DNA of 64,000 nucleotides from Pirellulales bacterium. Lineage in GTDB: Bacteria; Planctomycetota; Planctomycetia; Pirellulales; JAEUIK01. The notes under the pieces are model-generated. The model saw nothing but the letters and a program-made list of their open reading frames with translations. It had not been told where the DNA came from and made no database searches. The stretch covers positions 62,001-126,000 of the forward strand of contig JAIESQ010000052.1 in assembly GCA_019745975.1 (NCBI GenBank), in the 5' to 3' direction. Shown in pieces: positions 53,121 to 61,654 of the stretch (the first letter of the stretch is position 1; each line of letters starts with the position of its first letter). The position numbers were made by a program, and so were the translations under genes.

Positions 53121-54524
53121 CTATCTCGGCTGCGACGGCGCGAGCAGCTCGCCGAGGGCCGCCTTGATGAGTGCTTCGGATTCCGGCCGCACGCGCGAGG
53201 CCGTCGGTTCGTAGCCCCCTTCAGCAAACGACTTTTCCAGGCACAGATAGCCCGGGCCACCGTCGGCATAGCCCGCCACGCACACAAAGCTCGCTGGCGC
53301 GAGTTGCTGCGCGCGCAACTGATACTCAACGAATGGCTCGCCCGGCAGGTGTACAATCCGCACGTCGTTGAGCTCGAGCAAGGAGAGCTCCAGCGGCTGC
53401 GCTGCCCGCCGCCGATAGCTGGCGTTGAGCGCCGCGCCCAGGCGCGCGGCCGCCGGCGCGTCGACATTCGCCAGCGTCGCACGCGCGTACTGCTCGGCGA
53501 ACGAGCCGTCGTCGCGCAGCGGTAGTGTCAGGCCCAGCCGCCGCCAACTCACTCGATTAAGTGGCTGACTTTCACTAGCTGAGATCGCCGCCTGGAAACC
53601 AACTAGCAAGCGGGCGGTCAGTTCGCGGCGCGCCAGTGGGCTGCCGTCGTTGTATTTGCCAGCCGTGACGTTGCCACCGCAACCGGTGAAGTAAATCTGG
53701 AACACTCCTTCCTCGCGCTGGAGCGCTTCGCGCGCCAGCCCGGGCGGGTCGCTGCAGGCCCGGCCGTCGCCGTAGTAGCTTTGCGGATGCGTAGCGTAGT
53801 AGTGCAGCCGTACCAGCGGCTTATTGCCCGCCAGCAACGAGACCGTCCGCACGTCGGGATCGATCAGGCCTTCGGGCAATTCGTGCAGCTCGGGATCTTG
53901 CGTCGAGCTGTAACGCACACGAATCGAGCCGTCGGGCATCAAGATGCGGCGCGTCGAAGCAACCCGCTCAACGCAGGCCTTGCCGGTGGCGATACGATCG
54001 AACGGCTGCAAATTGTTGGCGGCCTCGCGCGCGGCGGCCGCGAGCCTGTCGATCGCCTCGTGGAACGACGCCACATCAACGAGCGGCACCGATTTGCCCG
54101 TGGCATCAAGTAGCTTTTGCGCTTCCTCGTCGACAATCGGCGCGTTGTGCTGGTGCAGACATTGGACGGCGACAAACTCGGCTTGCGTCCTGGTCGCGGC
54201 AGCCAACTGCTGGCGTACCCAGGTGTGGCTGCCGCTGAGCACTTCGCACCAGTCGAGCGCGCACAACACATAGCGGCGCTGGCCAGCTTCGAGCACCAGC
54301 CCCTTGCCCAGCAGCGGATCGTCGATCCCTTCCAGCGGCTTGACCGCGCCGGCACACAGAGGGCTGCCGAGCTTGGGCGTAATGTCGACGACAAAAGTAC
54401 CGAGCCGGAACGACTCGCCGTGCACTCGATCGCCGAGCAAGCCGATCGCCAGGAACACGCAACTTCGAAGCAGCCCGCGGTATAGGCTATCGCAACGCGC
54501 CGGCATCCACGACATCGATCGCAT
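53121..54524 (-). CDS. neutral ceramidase-like secreted protein
   Basis: The 467-residue protein has a signal peptide (LLRSCVFLAIGLLGDRVHGES) and the fold seen in neutral/alkaline ceramidase N-terminal domains: VDITPKLGSPLCAG, then QCLHQHNAP in place of the THTHSGP-type zinc motif, then THPQSYYGDG and FTGCGGNVTAGKYNDGSP. Ceramidases split ceramide into sphingosine and fatty acid. Bacterial family members vary widely, and the activity here is not shown. The ATG at 54524 has GGAG 7 nt upstream and lies two bases after the stop of the methyltransferase gene, so the pair is coupled. Confidence 0.75.
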   Translation of the reverse strand: MRSMSWMPARCDSLYRGLLRSCVFLAIGLLGDRVHGESFRLGTFVVDITPKLGSPLCAGAVKPLEGIDDPLLGKGLVLEAGQRRYVLCALDWCEVLSGSHTWVRQQLAAATRTQAEFVAVQCLHQHNAPIVDEEAQKLLDATGKSVPLVDVASFHEAIDRLAAAAREAANNLQPFDRIATGKACVERVASTRRILMPDGSIRVRYSSTQDPELHELPEGLIDPDVRTVSLLAGNKPLVRLHYYATHPQSYYGDGRACSDPPGLAREALQREEGVFQIYFTGCGGNVTAGKYNDGSPLARRELTARLLVGFQAAISASESQPLNRVSWRRLGLTLPLRDDGSFAEQYARATLANVDAPAAARLGAALNASYRRRAAQPLELSLLELNDVRIVHLPGEPFVEYQLRAQQLAPASFVCVAGYADGGPGYLCLEKSFAEGGYEPTASRVRPESEALIKAALGELLAPSQPR

Positions 54525-54526
54525 CC

Positions 54527-55390
54527 TCAATCTCCTCGATCACTCGGTAACCAGAGCGGCTTCTCCAGGCGACTCGGCTCGACGCTAACGTTGTTCGCGC
54601 CGTTGTCATGCGGATGATCAACAGCACGCGACTCGCGCCGCGCCTTGATCCGCACATACGGCGGCACGTAGCACGCCCGATGGGCAAACGTACCGGGCTC
54701 GGCGGCGGCGTCAGCGTGAAACGGCTCGACCAGATCCTCGATCACAAAGCCTGCGTGGCAAAGCTCGCCGACCAACTGTTGCCAGCGATGCAGAAACTCG
54801 TGTGTGCCGGCTTCGCGGACGCGGCTCTGCTCGACGGCCGGTAGCGCCCCTTCGCGATAATACCGCTCGCTCATCTGATACACGCCGTGCATGCCTGGTT
54901 CCAGCGACGCCTGTAAGCTGGCCGGCTGCTTGTGCTGACTGATATAGATGCCGCCGGGCACGGTGACCCGTGCGACTTCGCGATACACCGTCGCCACGTC
55001 CGGCACGTAACAGGTGCTGACCGGCTGATAGACGACATCAAACGCCGCGACCGGCAACATCGACAGGTCGTCCATCGACGCTTCGACCGTTTCGAGCGTC
55101 AGTCGGCGTTCGGCCGCCACTTGCCGATCGAGCGCGAGCATGGCCGGGCTCAAGTCAACGACCGTGACACGAGCTCCCGCCGCCGCGAACAGCGGGCCCT
55201 GGCGCCCGCCGCCCGATGCAAGGCAGAGAACTGCTCTGCCGGCGACGCTCCCCCCCAGCCAGCCGCGCGAATCGAGCGCGGCGAGCGGAGCCGAAAACTC
55301 TTCATCACGCGCGGGGCGCGTGAACGCCTGACCGCGATCGACCATTGCGTCCCAAACGCGGCGATTCACTTCTCGGGCATCGGTCGTCAT
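54527..55390 (-). CDS. class I SAM-dependent methyltransferase
   Basis: The 287-residue protein has the Rossmann methyltransferase motifs: VLCLASGGGRQGPLFAAAGA (motif I), VTVVDLSPAMLALDRQ, FDVVYQPVSTCYV and then VTVPGGIYISQHK (motif III region). The substrate is unknown. The start is taken as the ATG at 55390 (MTTDAREVNRRVWDAM), though no good ribosome site is visible. An upstream ATG at 55423 is possible. The following ceramidase-like gene starts two bases past its stop, so they are probably cotranscribed. Confidence 0.75.
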   Translation of the reverse strand: MTTDAREVNRRVWDAMVDRGQAFTRPARDEEFSAPLAALDSRGWLGGSVAGRAVLCLASGGGRQGPLFAAAGARVTVVDLSPAMLALDRQVAAERRLTLETVEASMDDLSMLPVAAFDVVYQPVSTCYVPDVATVYREVARVTVPGGIYISQHKQPASLQASLEPGMHGVYQMSERYYREGALPAVEQSRVREAGTHEFLHRWQQLVGELCHAGFVIEDLVEPFHADAAAEPGTFAHRACYVPPYVRIKARRESRAVDHPHDNGANNVSVEPSRLEKPLWLPSDRGD

Positions 55391-55446
55391 AGCCGTGCCG
55401 TTATCGGCCGCCAACCCGGCCATAGTCAAGCGCTGGCCACGCACGT

Positions 55447-55565
55447 CAGGGGAACTGCAAAGTCGGGGACTGGTACATTTTTCGGCTCGCCAACGTCAGT
55501 TCTCGGCATCTCACGTCGGCCGAAAACATGTACCTGTCCTCCTCGCATTTTGACTTTGCAGTTCT
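55447..55565. repeat. 119-bp inverted repeat upstream of the DinB gene
   Basis: The arms are long and nearly matching. AACTGCAAAGTC (55451-55462) matches GACTTTGCAGTT (55550-55561) perfectly. Inside these, GGACTGGTACAT pairs with ATGTACCTGTCC, and TTTTTCGGC with GCCGAAAAC. The outer element GGGGACTGG...CCTGTCC is shared with the shorter palindrome at 25.51 kb. No protein is encoded. It lies between the divergent methyltransferase and DinB genes. It looks like a non-autonomous repeat (MITE or large REP). Confidence 0.8.
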
Positions 55566-55701
55566 CCTCCCACGCACGCGCCCACGAATGGCGTCGCGCC
55601 GCGCGACGCGGTATGATCCGGTACTTCGCCAGGCGAGGTCCGACCCGCCCAACGCGGCGCCGGCGATCGCACCCGCCAATCTTGCATCAGGAGACTCGTT
55701 C

Positions 55702-56193
55702 ATGGACAGTCGCGCGGCCCTCAAGCTGGGCATCAACGGCGCCGGCAACATCACCGAACAGTATCTGGCCGACTTAACCGATGCCGATTTGCTCGTCCGC
55801 CCCGTGCCAGGCACCAATCACATTGCCTGGCAACTCGGTCATCTGATCCAGGCCGAGAACTGGATGCTCAACTTGCTCCGCCCCGGTTCGATGCCCGAAC
55901 TCCCCGCCGGCTTCGCCAAGCAGCACTCGAAAGAGACCGCCGCCAGCGACGATCCCAAGGCCTTCCTCACCAAGGCCGAGTACCTGAAGCTCATGAAAGA
56001 ACAGCGAGCTGGCACCCTCAAGTATCTTGATTCACTTGCCGATGCCGACCTCGACCAGTCCGCGCACGAGAAGCTCCAGCATTTTCTGCCGACGGTTGGC
56101 GCGGTGCTGGCCATGCAGGGCACGCACTGGATGATGCACGCCGGCCAGTGGGCCGTGGTGCGCCGTAAGCTCGGACGGGCTCCGCTGTTCTAG
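55702..56193 (+). CDS. DinB-family protein
   Basis: The 163-residue four-helix protein fits the DinB/YfiT metal-dependent family. His residues that would bind metal appear in NHIAWQLGHLIQAE and in the closing GTHWMMHAGQWAVVRRKLGR. The start ATG at 55702 has AGGAG 8 nt upstream; the track's longer start lies inside the inverted repeat region and is not credible. Some DinB relatives are bacillithiol or mycothiol-dependent transferases, but the substrate here is unknown. It heads a plus-strand run with the Moco-domain gene 13 bp later. Confidence 0.75.
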   Translation: MDSRAALKLGINGAGNITEQYLADLTDADLLVRPVPGTNHIAWQLGHLIQAENWMLNLLRPGSMPELPAGFAKQHSKETAASDDPKAFLTKAEYLKLMKEQRAGTLKYLDSLADADLDQSAHEKLQHFLPTVGAVLAMQGTHWMMHAGQWAVVRRKLGRAPLF

Positions 56194-56206
56194 GATCCAG
56201 TGAACC

Positions 56207-56698
56207 ATGACGACGAGCGACACGCTGTTGATCATCGACGGCGCGGTTGAGCGGCCACTGCGGCTCTCGCTAGCCGATCTGTCGGCGCTCCCCGGACAGG
56301 TGCCTGATGTCAGCCAACTGGTCTCCGGCCGCCAGGGGAGCGCCGTCACGTTGGCGGCGCTATTAACTGCGGCCGGCCTGCGGCCCGGCGCCGCCTGGTT
56401 AACGCTGCACGCCTCGGCCGACGACTTCCATGCCAGCGTGCCGCTCGATTCGGTGCGCGAGCAAGGCCTGGTCGTATATCGATTGGGCGATCAACCGCTG
56501 CCAGCGAAGGCGGGCGGGCCCGTGCGGTTCCTGATCCCCGACGTGGCCGCTTGCCACACGCATGATGTCGACGAGTGCGCGAACGTCAAGTTCGTCGATC
56601 GCATTGAGTTATCGGCCACCCGCGGCTTCGACAATCGCCCCGAGGACGAGCGCGCGCATGCGGCCTTGCACCACCGCGCGGAGCAAAAAGAAAGCTAG
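56207..56698 (+). CDS. small molybdopterin-dependent oxidoreductase-like protein
   Basis: The 163-residue protein resembles a cut-down sulfite oxidase/MsrP molybdopterin domain: LSLADLSALPGQ, ASADDFHASVPLD, PVRFLIPDVAACHTHDVDECANVKFVDRIEL. The conserved Cys that binds molybdenum in full-length members is not in the usual SRxxGNxR-type context; the only Cys residues are in ACHTHDVDEC. It may bind cofactor differently, or be inactive. There is no signal peptide. It sits between DinB and a Gfo/Idh gene with gaps of 13 and 4 bp, so it is part of one operon. Confidence 0.7.
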   Translation: MTTSDTLLIIDGAVERPLRLSLADLSALPGQVPDVSQLVSGRQGSAVTLAALLTAAGLRPGAAWLTLHASADDFHASVPLDSVREQGLVVYRLGDQPLPAKAGGPVRFLIPDVAACHTHDVDECANVKFVDRIELSATRGFDNRPEDERAHAALHHRAEQKES

Positions 56699-56702
56699 CC
56701 CA

Positions 56703-57722
56703 ATGCCCGACGTTGTCCGGATCGGCATTCTCGGCGCCGCGCGGATCGTCCCCGAAGCGCTCCTCAAGCCGGCCAAACAACTCGCCGGCACGGTCGAAGT
56801 GGCGGCCGTCGCCGCTCGCGATCGCGCTCGGGCCGAAGCCTTTGCCGCCAAGCACGGCATCGGCCGCGTCGCTGGCTCGTACGCCGAGCTCTTGGCCGAT
56901 CCCCAGCTCGACGCCATCTACATTCCGCTCCCCAACAGCCTGCACGCGGAGTGGAGCATTCGCGCGTTGGAATCAGGCAAGCACGTGCTTTGCGAGAAGC
57001 CGATCGCGTCGAATGCCGCCGAGGCCGAGCAGATGGCCGCGGCCGCCGCCCGCACCGGCAAGCTCTTGGTCGAAGCGATGCACTGGCGCTACCATCCACT
57101 GGCCGCCCGCATCCGCGAGATCATCGACAGCGGCGTGCTCGGCCCAATCAAGCGAATCGATACCTGGGCCTGCGTGCCGATCCTTGGTCGCCGCGATATC
57201 CGCTATCAGTACGAACTGGGCGGGGGCGCGCTGATGGACCTGGGTTGCTACGCGATCAGCGTGCTGCGGTTCGCCGCCGCCGCCGAACCGCAGGTGACTG
57301 CCGCCGACGTGCGACTGGCCACCCCCAACGTCGATCGCTGGCTGCAAGCCGATTTGCAGTTCGCCGATGGCCGCGCGGGACGCATCACCTGCTCGATGTG
57401 GTCGACCGACTTCCTGCGCGGCGAGCTGGTCGTCAAAGGCGCGGCGGGCACGCTCCGCGTCGGCAATCCCTACGCGCCGCATCTCATGCACAACATCGTC
57501 ATCAAGACGGCCGCCGGCAAGCAGAGCGAAAAGCTGCGCGGGCTGCCGACCACCTACTTCTATCAATTGCAGGCCTTCGCCGCGGCCGTGCGCGGCGGCC
57601 CGGCCCCTTTGACCGGCCCCGACGAGGCGCTGGCCACCATGCGGGTGATCGACGCCTGCTACCAGGCCGCCGGCCTGCCGGTGCGCGGAGCGACCGCTGC
57701 ATGCGCCAGCCTCAGATCCTAG
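56703..57722 (+). CDS. Gfo/Idh/MocA family oxidoreductase
   Basis: The 339-residue protein is a cytoplasmic NAD(P)-dependent oxidoreductase. The Rossmann start is VRIGILGAARI, followed by IYIPLPNSLHAEW and VLCEKPIASNAAEAEQ (the conserved EKP). The substrate site includes EAMHWRYHPLA and GGGALMDLGCYAISVL, with the catalytic-type Asp and Tyr. The family acts on sugars and cyclitols; the GGGALMDLGCYAI form recalls glucose-fructose oxidoreductase-like and trans-dihydrobenzenediol-type members. The ATG at 56703 is four bases after the Moco protein stop. Confidence 0.88.
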   Translation: MPDVVRIGILGAARIVPEALLKPAKQLAGTVEVAAVAARDRARAEAFAAKHGIGRVAGSYAELLADPQLDAIYIPLPNSLHAEWSIRALESGKHVLCEKPIASNAAEAEQMAAAAARTGKLLVEAMHWRYHPLAARIREIIDSGVLGPIKRIDTWACVPILGRRDIRYQYELGGGALMDLGCYAISVLRFAAAAEPQVTAADVRLATPNVDRWLQADLQFADGRAGRITCSMWSTDFLRGELVVKGAAGTLRVGNPYAPHLMHNIVIKTAAGKQSEKLRGLPTTYFYQLQAFAAAVRGGPAPLTGPDEALATMRVIDACYQAAGLPVRGATAACASLRS

Positions 57723-57732
57723 AGACAGCTCA

Positions 57733-59115
57733 ATGCGATGCACCGCTCAGAATGTCCGTGCGATAACGTGCCTATTGGTAGCGGCGGTCTTGGCCATTCC
57801 CTCAACTGCCGCCGAGCAAGCGCGCCAGCCCAACATCGTCGTCATTCTCATCGACGACACCGGCTATTCCGACATCGGCGTGCAGGGGGGCACCGATATT
57901 CCCACGCCCAACATCGATTCGATCGCCCAGGCTGGCACGCGCTGCACCAACGGCTATGTCTCCTGCCCCTACTGCTCGCCTACCCGTGCTGGCCTGATCA
58001 CCGGCCGGTATCAACAGCGCTTCGGACACGAATTCAACGAAGGCGTGGGCCGGCTGCCGTTCGGGCTGCCGGTGACCGAAACCACGATGGCCGATCGACT
58101 GCGCACGCTCGGCTACGCCACGGCGGCGATCGGCAAATGGCACCTGGGGCGCGACTCACAGTTCCGCGCGCGGCGCCGCGGCTTCGATGAGTTCTACGGC
58201 ACGCTCGGCAACACGCCGTTCCTGCATCCGCAGCTCGTCGATTCGCGCATCGATGGCCAGCCGCGCCGCGTCGAGGACCCCAACTTCTACACCACCGACG
58301 CCTACGCAGCCCGGGCGGTGGAATTCATCAACGGCCATGCCGACAAGCCGTTCTTCTTGTACCTGCCATTCAACGCCTGTCACGGACCAACGCAAACCCT
58401 GGAAAAATACACGGCGCGGTTCCCCAACATCGCCGACATGCCCCGCCGGCAGTACGCCGCCGTCCTCTCGGCGCTCGACGACGCAGTCGGCGCCGTGCTG
58501 AGCACCTTGCGCGACAAACAGCTTGAAGAACAAACGCTCGTCTTCTTTCTCAGCGACAATGGCGGCCCGATGGACAAAATGGGCCCCAATGGTTCGAACA
58601 ACCGTCCGCTCAAGGGCCAGAAGGGGGACACCTGGGAGGGGGCGATTCGCGTCCCGTTCTTTGTGCAATGGAAAGGGGTGATTCCGCCCGGCAAGGTCTA
58701 CGCCGAGCCCGTGATCTCGCTCGACATTCTGCCCACTGCGATCGCGGCAGCCGGCGGCCAGCCCGAGCCCGATTGGAAGCTCGATGGCGTCGATCTCCTG
58801 CCGTACCTGACCGGCAAGCAAACTGGACCGCCGCACGCGGCGCTCTTCTGGCGATTCGGTACGCAATGGGCGGTGCGGATGGGGAACTGGAAGCTCGTGC
58901 AGGGCTACGACTACGCAATCGCGCAGCCCGATCCGCGGCCAAGCATGACCAAAGTGACGCAGCCGCTGTTGTTCGACCTGGCCGCCGACATCGGCGAAGC
59001 GCACGACCTGGCGGCCCAGCAGCCCGAGAAAGTGAAGGAATTGCGCACCGCCTGGGAAGCCTGGAATCGTGAGAACGTCGAGCCCGCCTGGTCGCCACAA
59101 CCGCGCCGGCGGTAG
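57733..59115 (+). CDS. S1-family sulfatase, exported
   Basis: The 460-residue protein is a type I sulfatase, removing sulfate esters from sugars or polysaccharides. A signal peptide is present (about 1-27). Metal-binding Asp residues appear in ILIDDTGYSDIG (Asp41 and Asp42). The formylglycine motif is Cys81 in CSPTRAGLITGRY, followed by the conserved GKWHLG and SDNGGP. It needs an FGE-type maturase encoded elsewhere. Sulfatases are greatly expanded in planctomycetes. It follows the Gfo/Idh gene by 10 bp, so sugar oxidation and desulfation may be linked. Confidence 0.93.
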   Translation: MRCTAQNVRAITCLLVAAVLAIPSTAAEQARQPNIVVILIDDTGYSDIGVQGGTDIPTPNIDSIAQAGTRCTNGYVSCPYCSPTRAGLITGRYQQRFGHEFNEGVGRLPFGLPVTETTMADRLRTLGYATAAIGKWHLGRDSQFRARRRGFDEFYGTLGNTPFLHPQLVDSRIDGQPRRVEDPNFYTTDAYAARAVEFINGHADKPFFLYLPFNACHGPTQTLEKYTARFPNIADMPRRQYAAVLSALDDAVGAVLSTLRDKQLEEQTLVFFLSDNGGPMDKMGPNGSNNRPLKGQKGDTWEGAIRVPFFVQWKGVIPPGKVYAEPVISLDILPTAIAAAGGQPEPDWKLDGVDLLPYLTGKQTGPPHAALFWRFGTQWAVRMGNWKLVQGYDYAIAQPDPRPSMTKVTQPLLFDLAADIGEAHDLAAQQPEKVKELRTAWEAWNRENVEPAWSPQPRRR

Positions 59116-59134
59116 CAGCCGTTGAACTGCTGTA

Positions 59135-59155
59135 GCCGGCCTCCGTGAGGCCGGT
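59135..59155. terminator. hairpin after the sulfatase gene
   Basis: GCCGGCCTC-CGT-GAGGCCGGT forms a strong hairpin 20 bp after the sulfatase stop. There is no T-run, so its effect on transcription is not certain. It may instead be a small REP-like unit. Confidence 0.45.
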
Positions 59156-59183
59156 AACCGGCCGCAAATTCCGGGGTCGCAGC

Positions 59184-59663
59184 ATGAAACCAAAGTCCGC
59201 CACGCTCCAAACGGTCGACGACTACATCGCAACCTTTCCGCGCGGCGTGCGAGCGAATCTCCGCAAGATTCGCGCGACGATTCGCAAGGCGGCGCCCAAC
59301 GCCGAAGAGCGCATCTCGTATCGCATGCCGGGCTACTTTCAACGCGGCGTGTTGATCTACTTCGCCGGCCACGAGCAGCACATTGGGCTATACCCAGCGC
59401 CGCGCGGAGTGCCGCAGTTTGCCGCCGAGCTGTCGGCCTACGAAGGCGGCAAGGGGACGATCCGCTTGCCGCTCGATCGGCCAATCCCCCTCGACCTGAT
59501 TCGCCGCATCGTGAAGTTCCGCGTCGCCGAGAACCTGGCCAAAGCCGCCGCGAAGTCCAAGAAGGCTGCCAAGACGAAGCCAGCGGCGAAGCGCCCCGCG
59601 CCGGCGAAGCGCGCGGAGCCCGCCAAACGCCGCTCAACGTCAAAGCCCACGCGCAAGAGCTAG
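59184..59663 (+). CDS. DUF1801-family protein with a Lys/Ala/Pro-rich tail
   Basis: The 159-residue protein has a DUF1801 (YdhG-like) domain over residues 1-115: VDDYIATFPRGVRANLRKIRATI, APNAEERISYRMPGYF, IGLYPAPRGV and GTIRLPLDRPIP. The fold is known but the function is not. The remaining 45 residues are a basic Lys/Ala/Pro tail similar to histone H1-type C-termini, which suggests nucleic-acid binding. The ATG at 59184 is chosen because it starts the domain properly; the track start lies inside the hairpin region before it. Confidence 0.75.
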   Translation: MKPKSATLQTVDDYIATFPRGVRANLRKIRATIRKAAPNAEERISYRMPGYFQRGVLIYFAGHEQHIGLYPAPRGVPQFAAELSAYEGGKGTIRLPLDRPIPLDLIRRIVKFRVAENLAKAAAKSKKAAKTKPAAKRPAPAKRAEPAKRRSTSKPTRKS

Positions 59664-60229
59664 TTGGGCGTCAAGCGATCGGCGCTGCCATCGCGCTGGC
59701 GGATCGCCCCGTTTTTATTCCCGCTCGGGTGCTACTGCTGGCCTGTCCAGCAGTCCCGGCCCCGCGAGCAATCGGTTCACCACCACCACATTACGGCATG
59801 ACTGAGGACCAGAGGAGCTAGCGCGCGGAGCGAACTGCGCGGCGAACGATCGCGATACAGTCCCCTACCCGGACGCAAAATGTCGACCCGGACGCAAACC
59901 GGACGATCACCCGGACGCAAACTGCGAGATGTTACACCCGCCCCAACTTGTGCCCTCTAATCGAGTTCGGGTGCAATGGCAACACACCCGGACGCACCCG
60001 GACGCAAAATTACGGAACATATTATTCTGGGGGACCCCCAGGTGGCGAGAAGGCGTCGACGCGTGCAGCTCACCGCCGACGCCGCGCGATTGCCACTAGC
60101 GTGATCGGTCGCCGATGGCGCAGCACAACGTGTTATAGTAAGCCCGCAGATCGCTTGCAGCCGTCTCGCCGCAGGAACACTCGCCTTGGACAATCATTGA
60201 CGAGCTCACTACTTGGGAAGGCCCTCGCT
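59664..60229. other. repeat-rich intergenic region
   Basis: No gene is supported in this 566-bp stretch. It holds a copy of the ACTGCTGG...CCAGCAGT hairpin (59734-59754), a half copy of the REP-like unit (GCTAGCGCGCGGAGC, 59817-59831), five ACCCGGACGC repeats and the palindrome CTGGGGGACCCCCAG (60027-60041). A TATAGT hexamer at 60134-60139, about 90 bp before the next ATG, could be a -10 box. Repeats are thus concentrated between the two genes. Confidence 0.6.
59867..60008. repeat. cluster of ACCCGGACGCAAA repeats
   Basis: Copies start at 59867, 59886, 59909, 59986 (first ten bases only) and 59996. All are in the same direction. A partial copy, ACCGGACG, starts at 59898. Spacings are 19, 23, 77 and 10 bp, so this is not a regular tandem array. 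The pattern fits a group of protein-binding sites or a decayed repeat element. No coding potential is evident. Confidence 0.85.
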
Positions 60230-61555
60230 ATGCGCGCACACAAACCACGCTCGCCAGTTCGCGCCACGCGTCGCCAGTTCTTGCGCACATCGGCTGCCAC
60301 GCTCGCCGCCGGTACGCTGAGTGGCTCGCTCGGCGGTTCACTCATGCCAGCTCGGCGCGCCCGCGCTCGCGATCTGGGGCCGAACGACCGCATCCGTGTC
60401 GGCGCGATCGGTGTCGGTGGGCGTGCGTCGCTATTACTCGATCAACTTCCAGAGGCCGGCGAAATCGTCGCGCTCTCCGACTGTAACCTCCCTCGCGCCG
60501 AGGCCTTCAAAGCCAAACGCAACGGCGCCTGGCCCATTTATCAGGACTATCGCCAACTGCTCGACCGCCAGGACATCGACGCCGTGATCGTGGCGACCGG
60601 CGATTTCCAGCGCGTGATCCCCTGCATTCATGCCTGCCAGGCCGGCAAGGATGTTTACGCCGAAAAGCCGCTCACCCTCTATATCCGCGAAGGTCGCGCG
60701 CTGGTCGACGCCGTCCGCAAGCACAAGCGCATTCTGCAAGTCGGCTCGCAGCAGCGCTCGATGGCCATGAATCGCGTCGCCTGCGAGCTGGTGCGGACCG
60801 GTGGCCTGGGCAAAGTGCTCGAAGTCCGCGCGATCAACTACACCGGGCCCCAGGATTCTCCCAATCCCTATCCGGATGGTCAGCCCGTCCCCGAGGGCTT
60901 GGACTGGAACGTCTGGCTCAACCAGGCGGCCGATCGCCTGTTCCACCCCGACTGGATGCCCTGGATGCGGTGGCGCGATTTCTCAGGCGGCGAAATGACC
61001 AACTGGGGCGCGCACGGCATCGATCAGATCCAGTGGGCCTTGGGCGCCGATGGCACCGGCCCCGTGGAAATGCACCCGCTCTCCGGCGGCCCCAACGGCG
61101 AAGTCGCCATGAAGTACGCCACAGGCGTGCCGGTCAACTTCGTGATTCAGCCCGGTCGTGGGCCGATGGGCGGGGCGATCTTCGTTTGCGAAAAGGGGAA
61201 GCTCGAGATCAACCGCAACAAGTTCACCTCGAACCCGCCGGAGATTGCGGCCGAGTTGAACAAGCTGGTCGACGCCGCCGAAGAGGAGCGCAAATGGAGC
61301 GACGAGCTGGCGCTCTGGCAGGCGCGCTGGCACATGCAAAACTGGCTCGATTGCATCCGCAGCCGCGAGCTGCCCGTGGCCGACGTCGAGATCGGTCACC
61401 GCTCGGTTTCGATCTGCCACCTGGCGAACATCACCCGCGCGATCGGCCGGCCGCTGAAGTGGGACCCTGCCCGCGAGCAGTTCGCCGGCGACGACGAGGC
61501 GAACGCCCTGGTCGACCGCCCGCGACGTCAGGGTTTTGAATTGCCGACGGGGTGA
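60230..61555 (+). CDS. Gfo/Idh/MocA oxidoreductase with Tat signal
   Basis: The 441-residue protein has a twin-arginine signal (TRRQFLRTSAATLAAG) and is likely folded with NAD(P) before export. The Rossmann motif reads IRVGAIGVGGRASL, with AVIVATGDFQRVIPC and VYAEKPLTLYIREGR (EKP). The second domain has WNVWLNQAADRLFHPDWMPWMRWRDFSGGEMTNWGAH, a hallmark of the planctomycete exported group. These enzymes act on sugars. The ATG at 60230 has GGAAGG 8 nt upstream. Confidence 0.9.
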   Translation: MRAHKPRSPVRATRRQFLRTSAATLAAGTLSGSLGGSLMPARRARARDLGPNDRIRVGAIGVGGRASLLLDQLPEAGEIVALSDCNLPRAEAFKAKRNGAWPIYQDYRQLLDRQDIDAVIVATGDFQRVIPCIHACQAGKDVYAEKPLTLYIREGRALVDAVRKHKRILQVGSQQRSMAMNRVACELVRTGGLGKVLEVRAINYTGPQDSPNPYPDGQPVPEGLDWNVWLNQAADRLFHPDWMPWMRWRDFSGGEMTNWGAHGIDQIQWALGADGTGPVEMHPLSGGPNGEVAMKYATGVPVNFVIQPGRGPMGGAIFVCEKGKLEINRNKFTSNPPEIAAELNKLVDAAEEERKWSDELALWQARWHMQNWLDCIRSRELPVADVEIGHRSVSICHLANITRAIGRPLKWDPAREQFAGDDEANALVDRPRRQGFELPTG

Positions 61556-61571
61556 GGAACTTAGAATTCAC

Positions 61572-61598
61572 CGCGAAGTTCGCGAAGAACGCGAAGTA
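61572..61598. repeat. CGCGAAG triplet repeat
   Basis: Three CGCGAAG units with a 9-bp period (61572, 61581 and 61590) lie just after the oxidoreductase gene. A sequence of this form recurs in other planctomycete intergenic regions, from memory. No function is known. Confidence 0.5.
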
Positions 61599-61654
61599 AG
61601 GCAGGATGTACTCGATCGACCACAACGCCACTACGGCACGACGAATCATTTCCT

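Noticed and set aside
59948-60229. N-terminal extension of the Tat oxidoreductase ORF
   Set aside because: It runs through the ACCCGGACGC repeats and would bury the Tat signal inside the protein. The ATG at 60230 has its own ribosome site.
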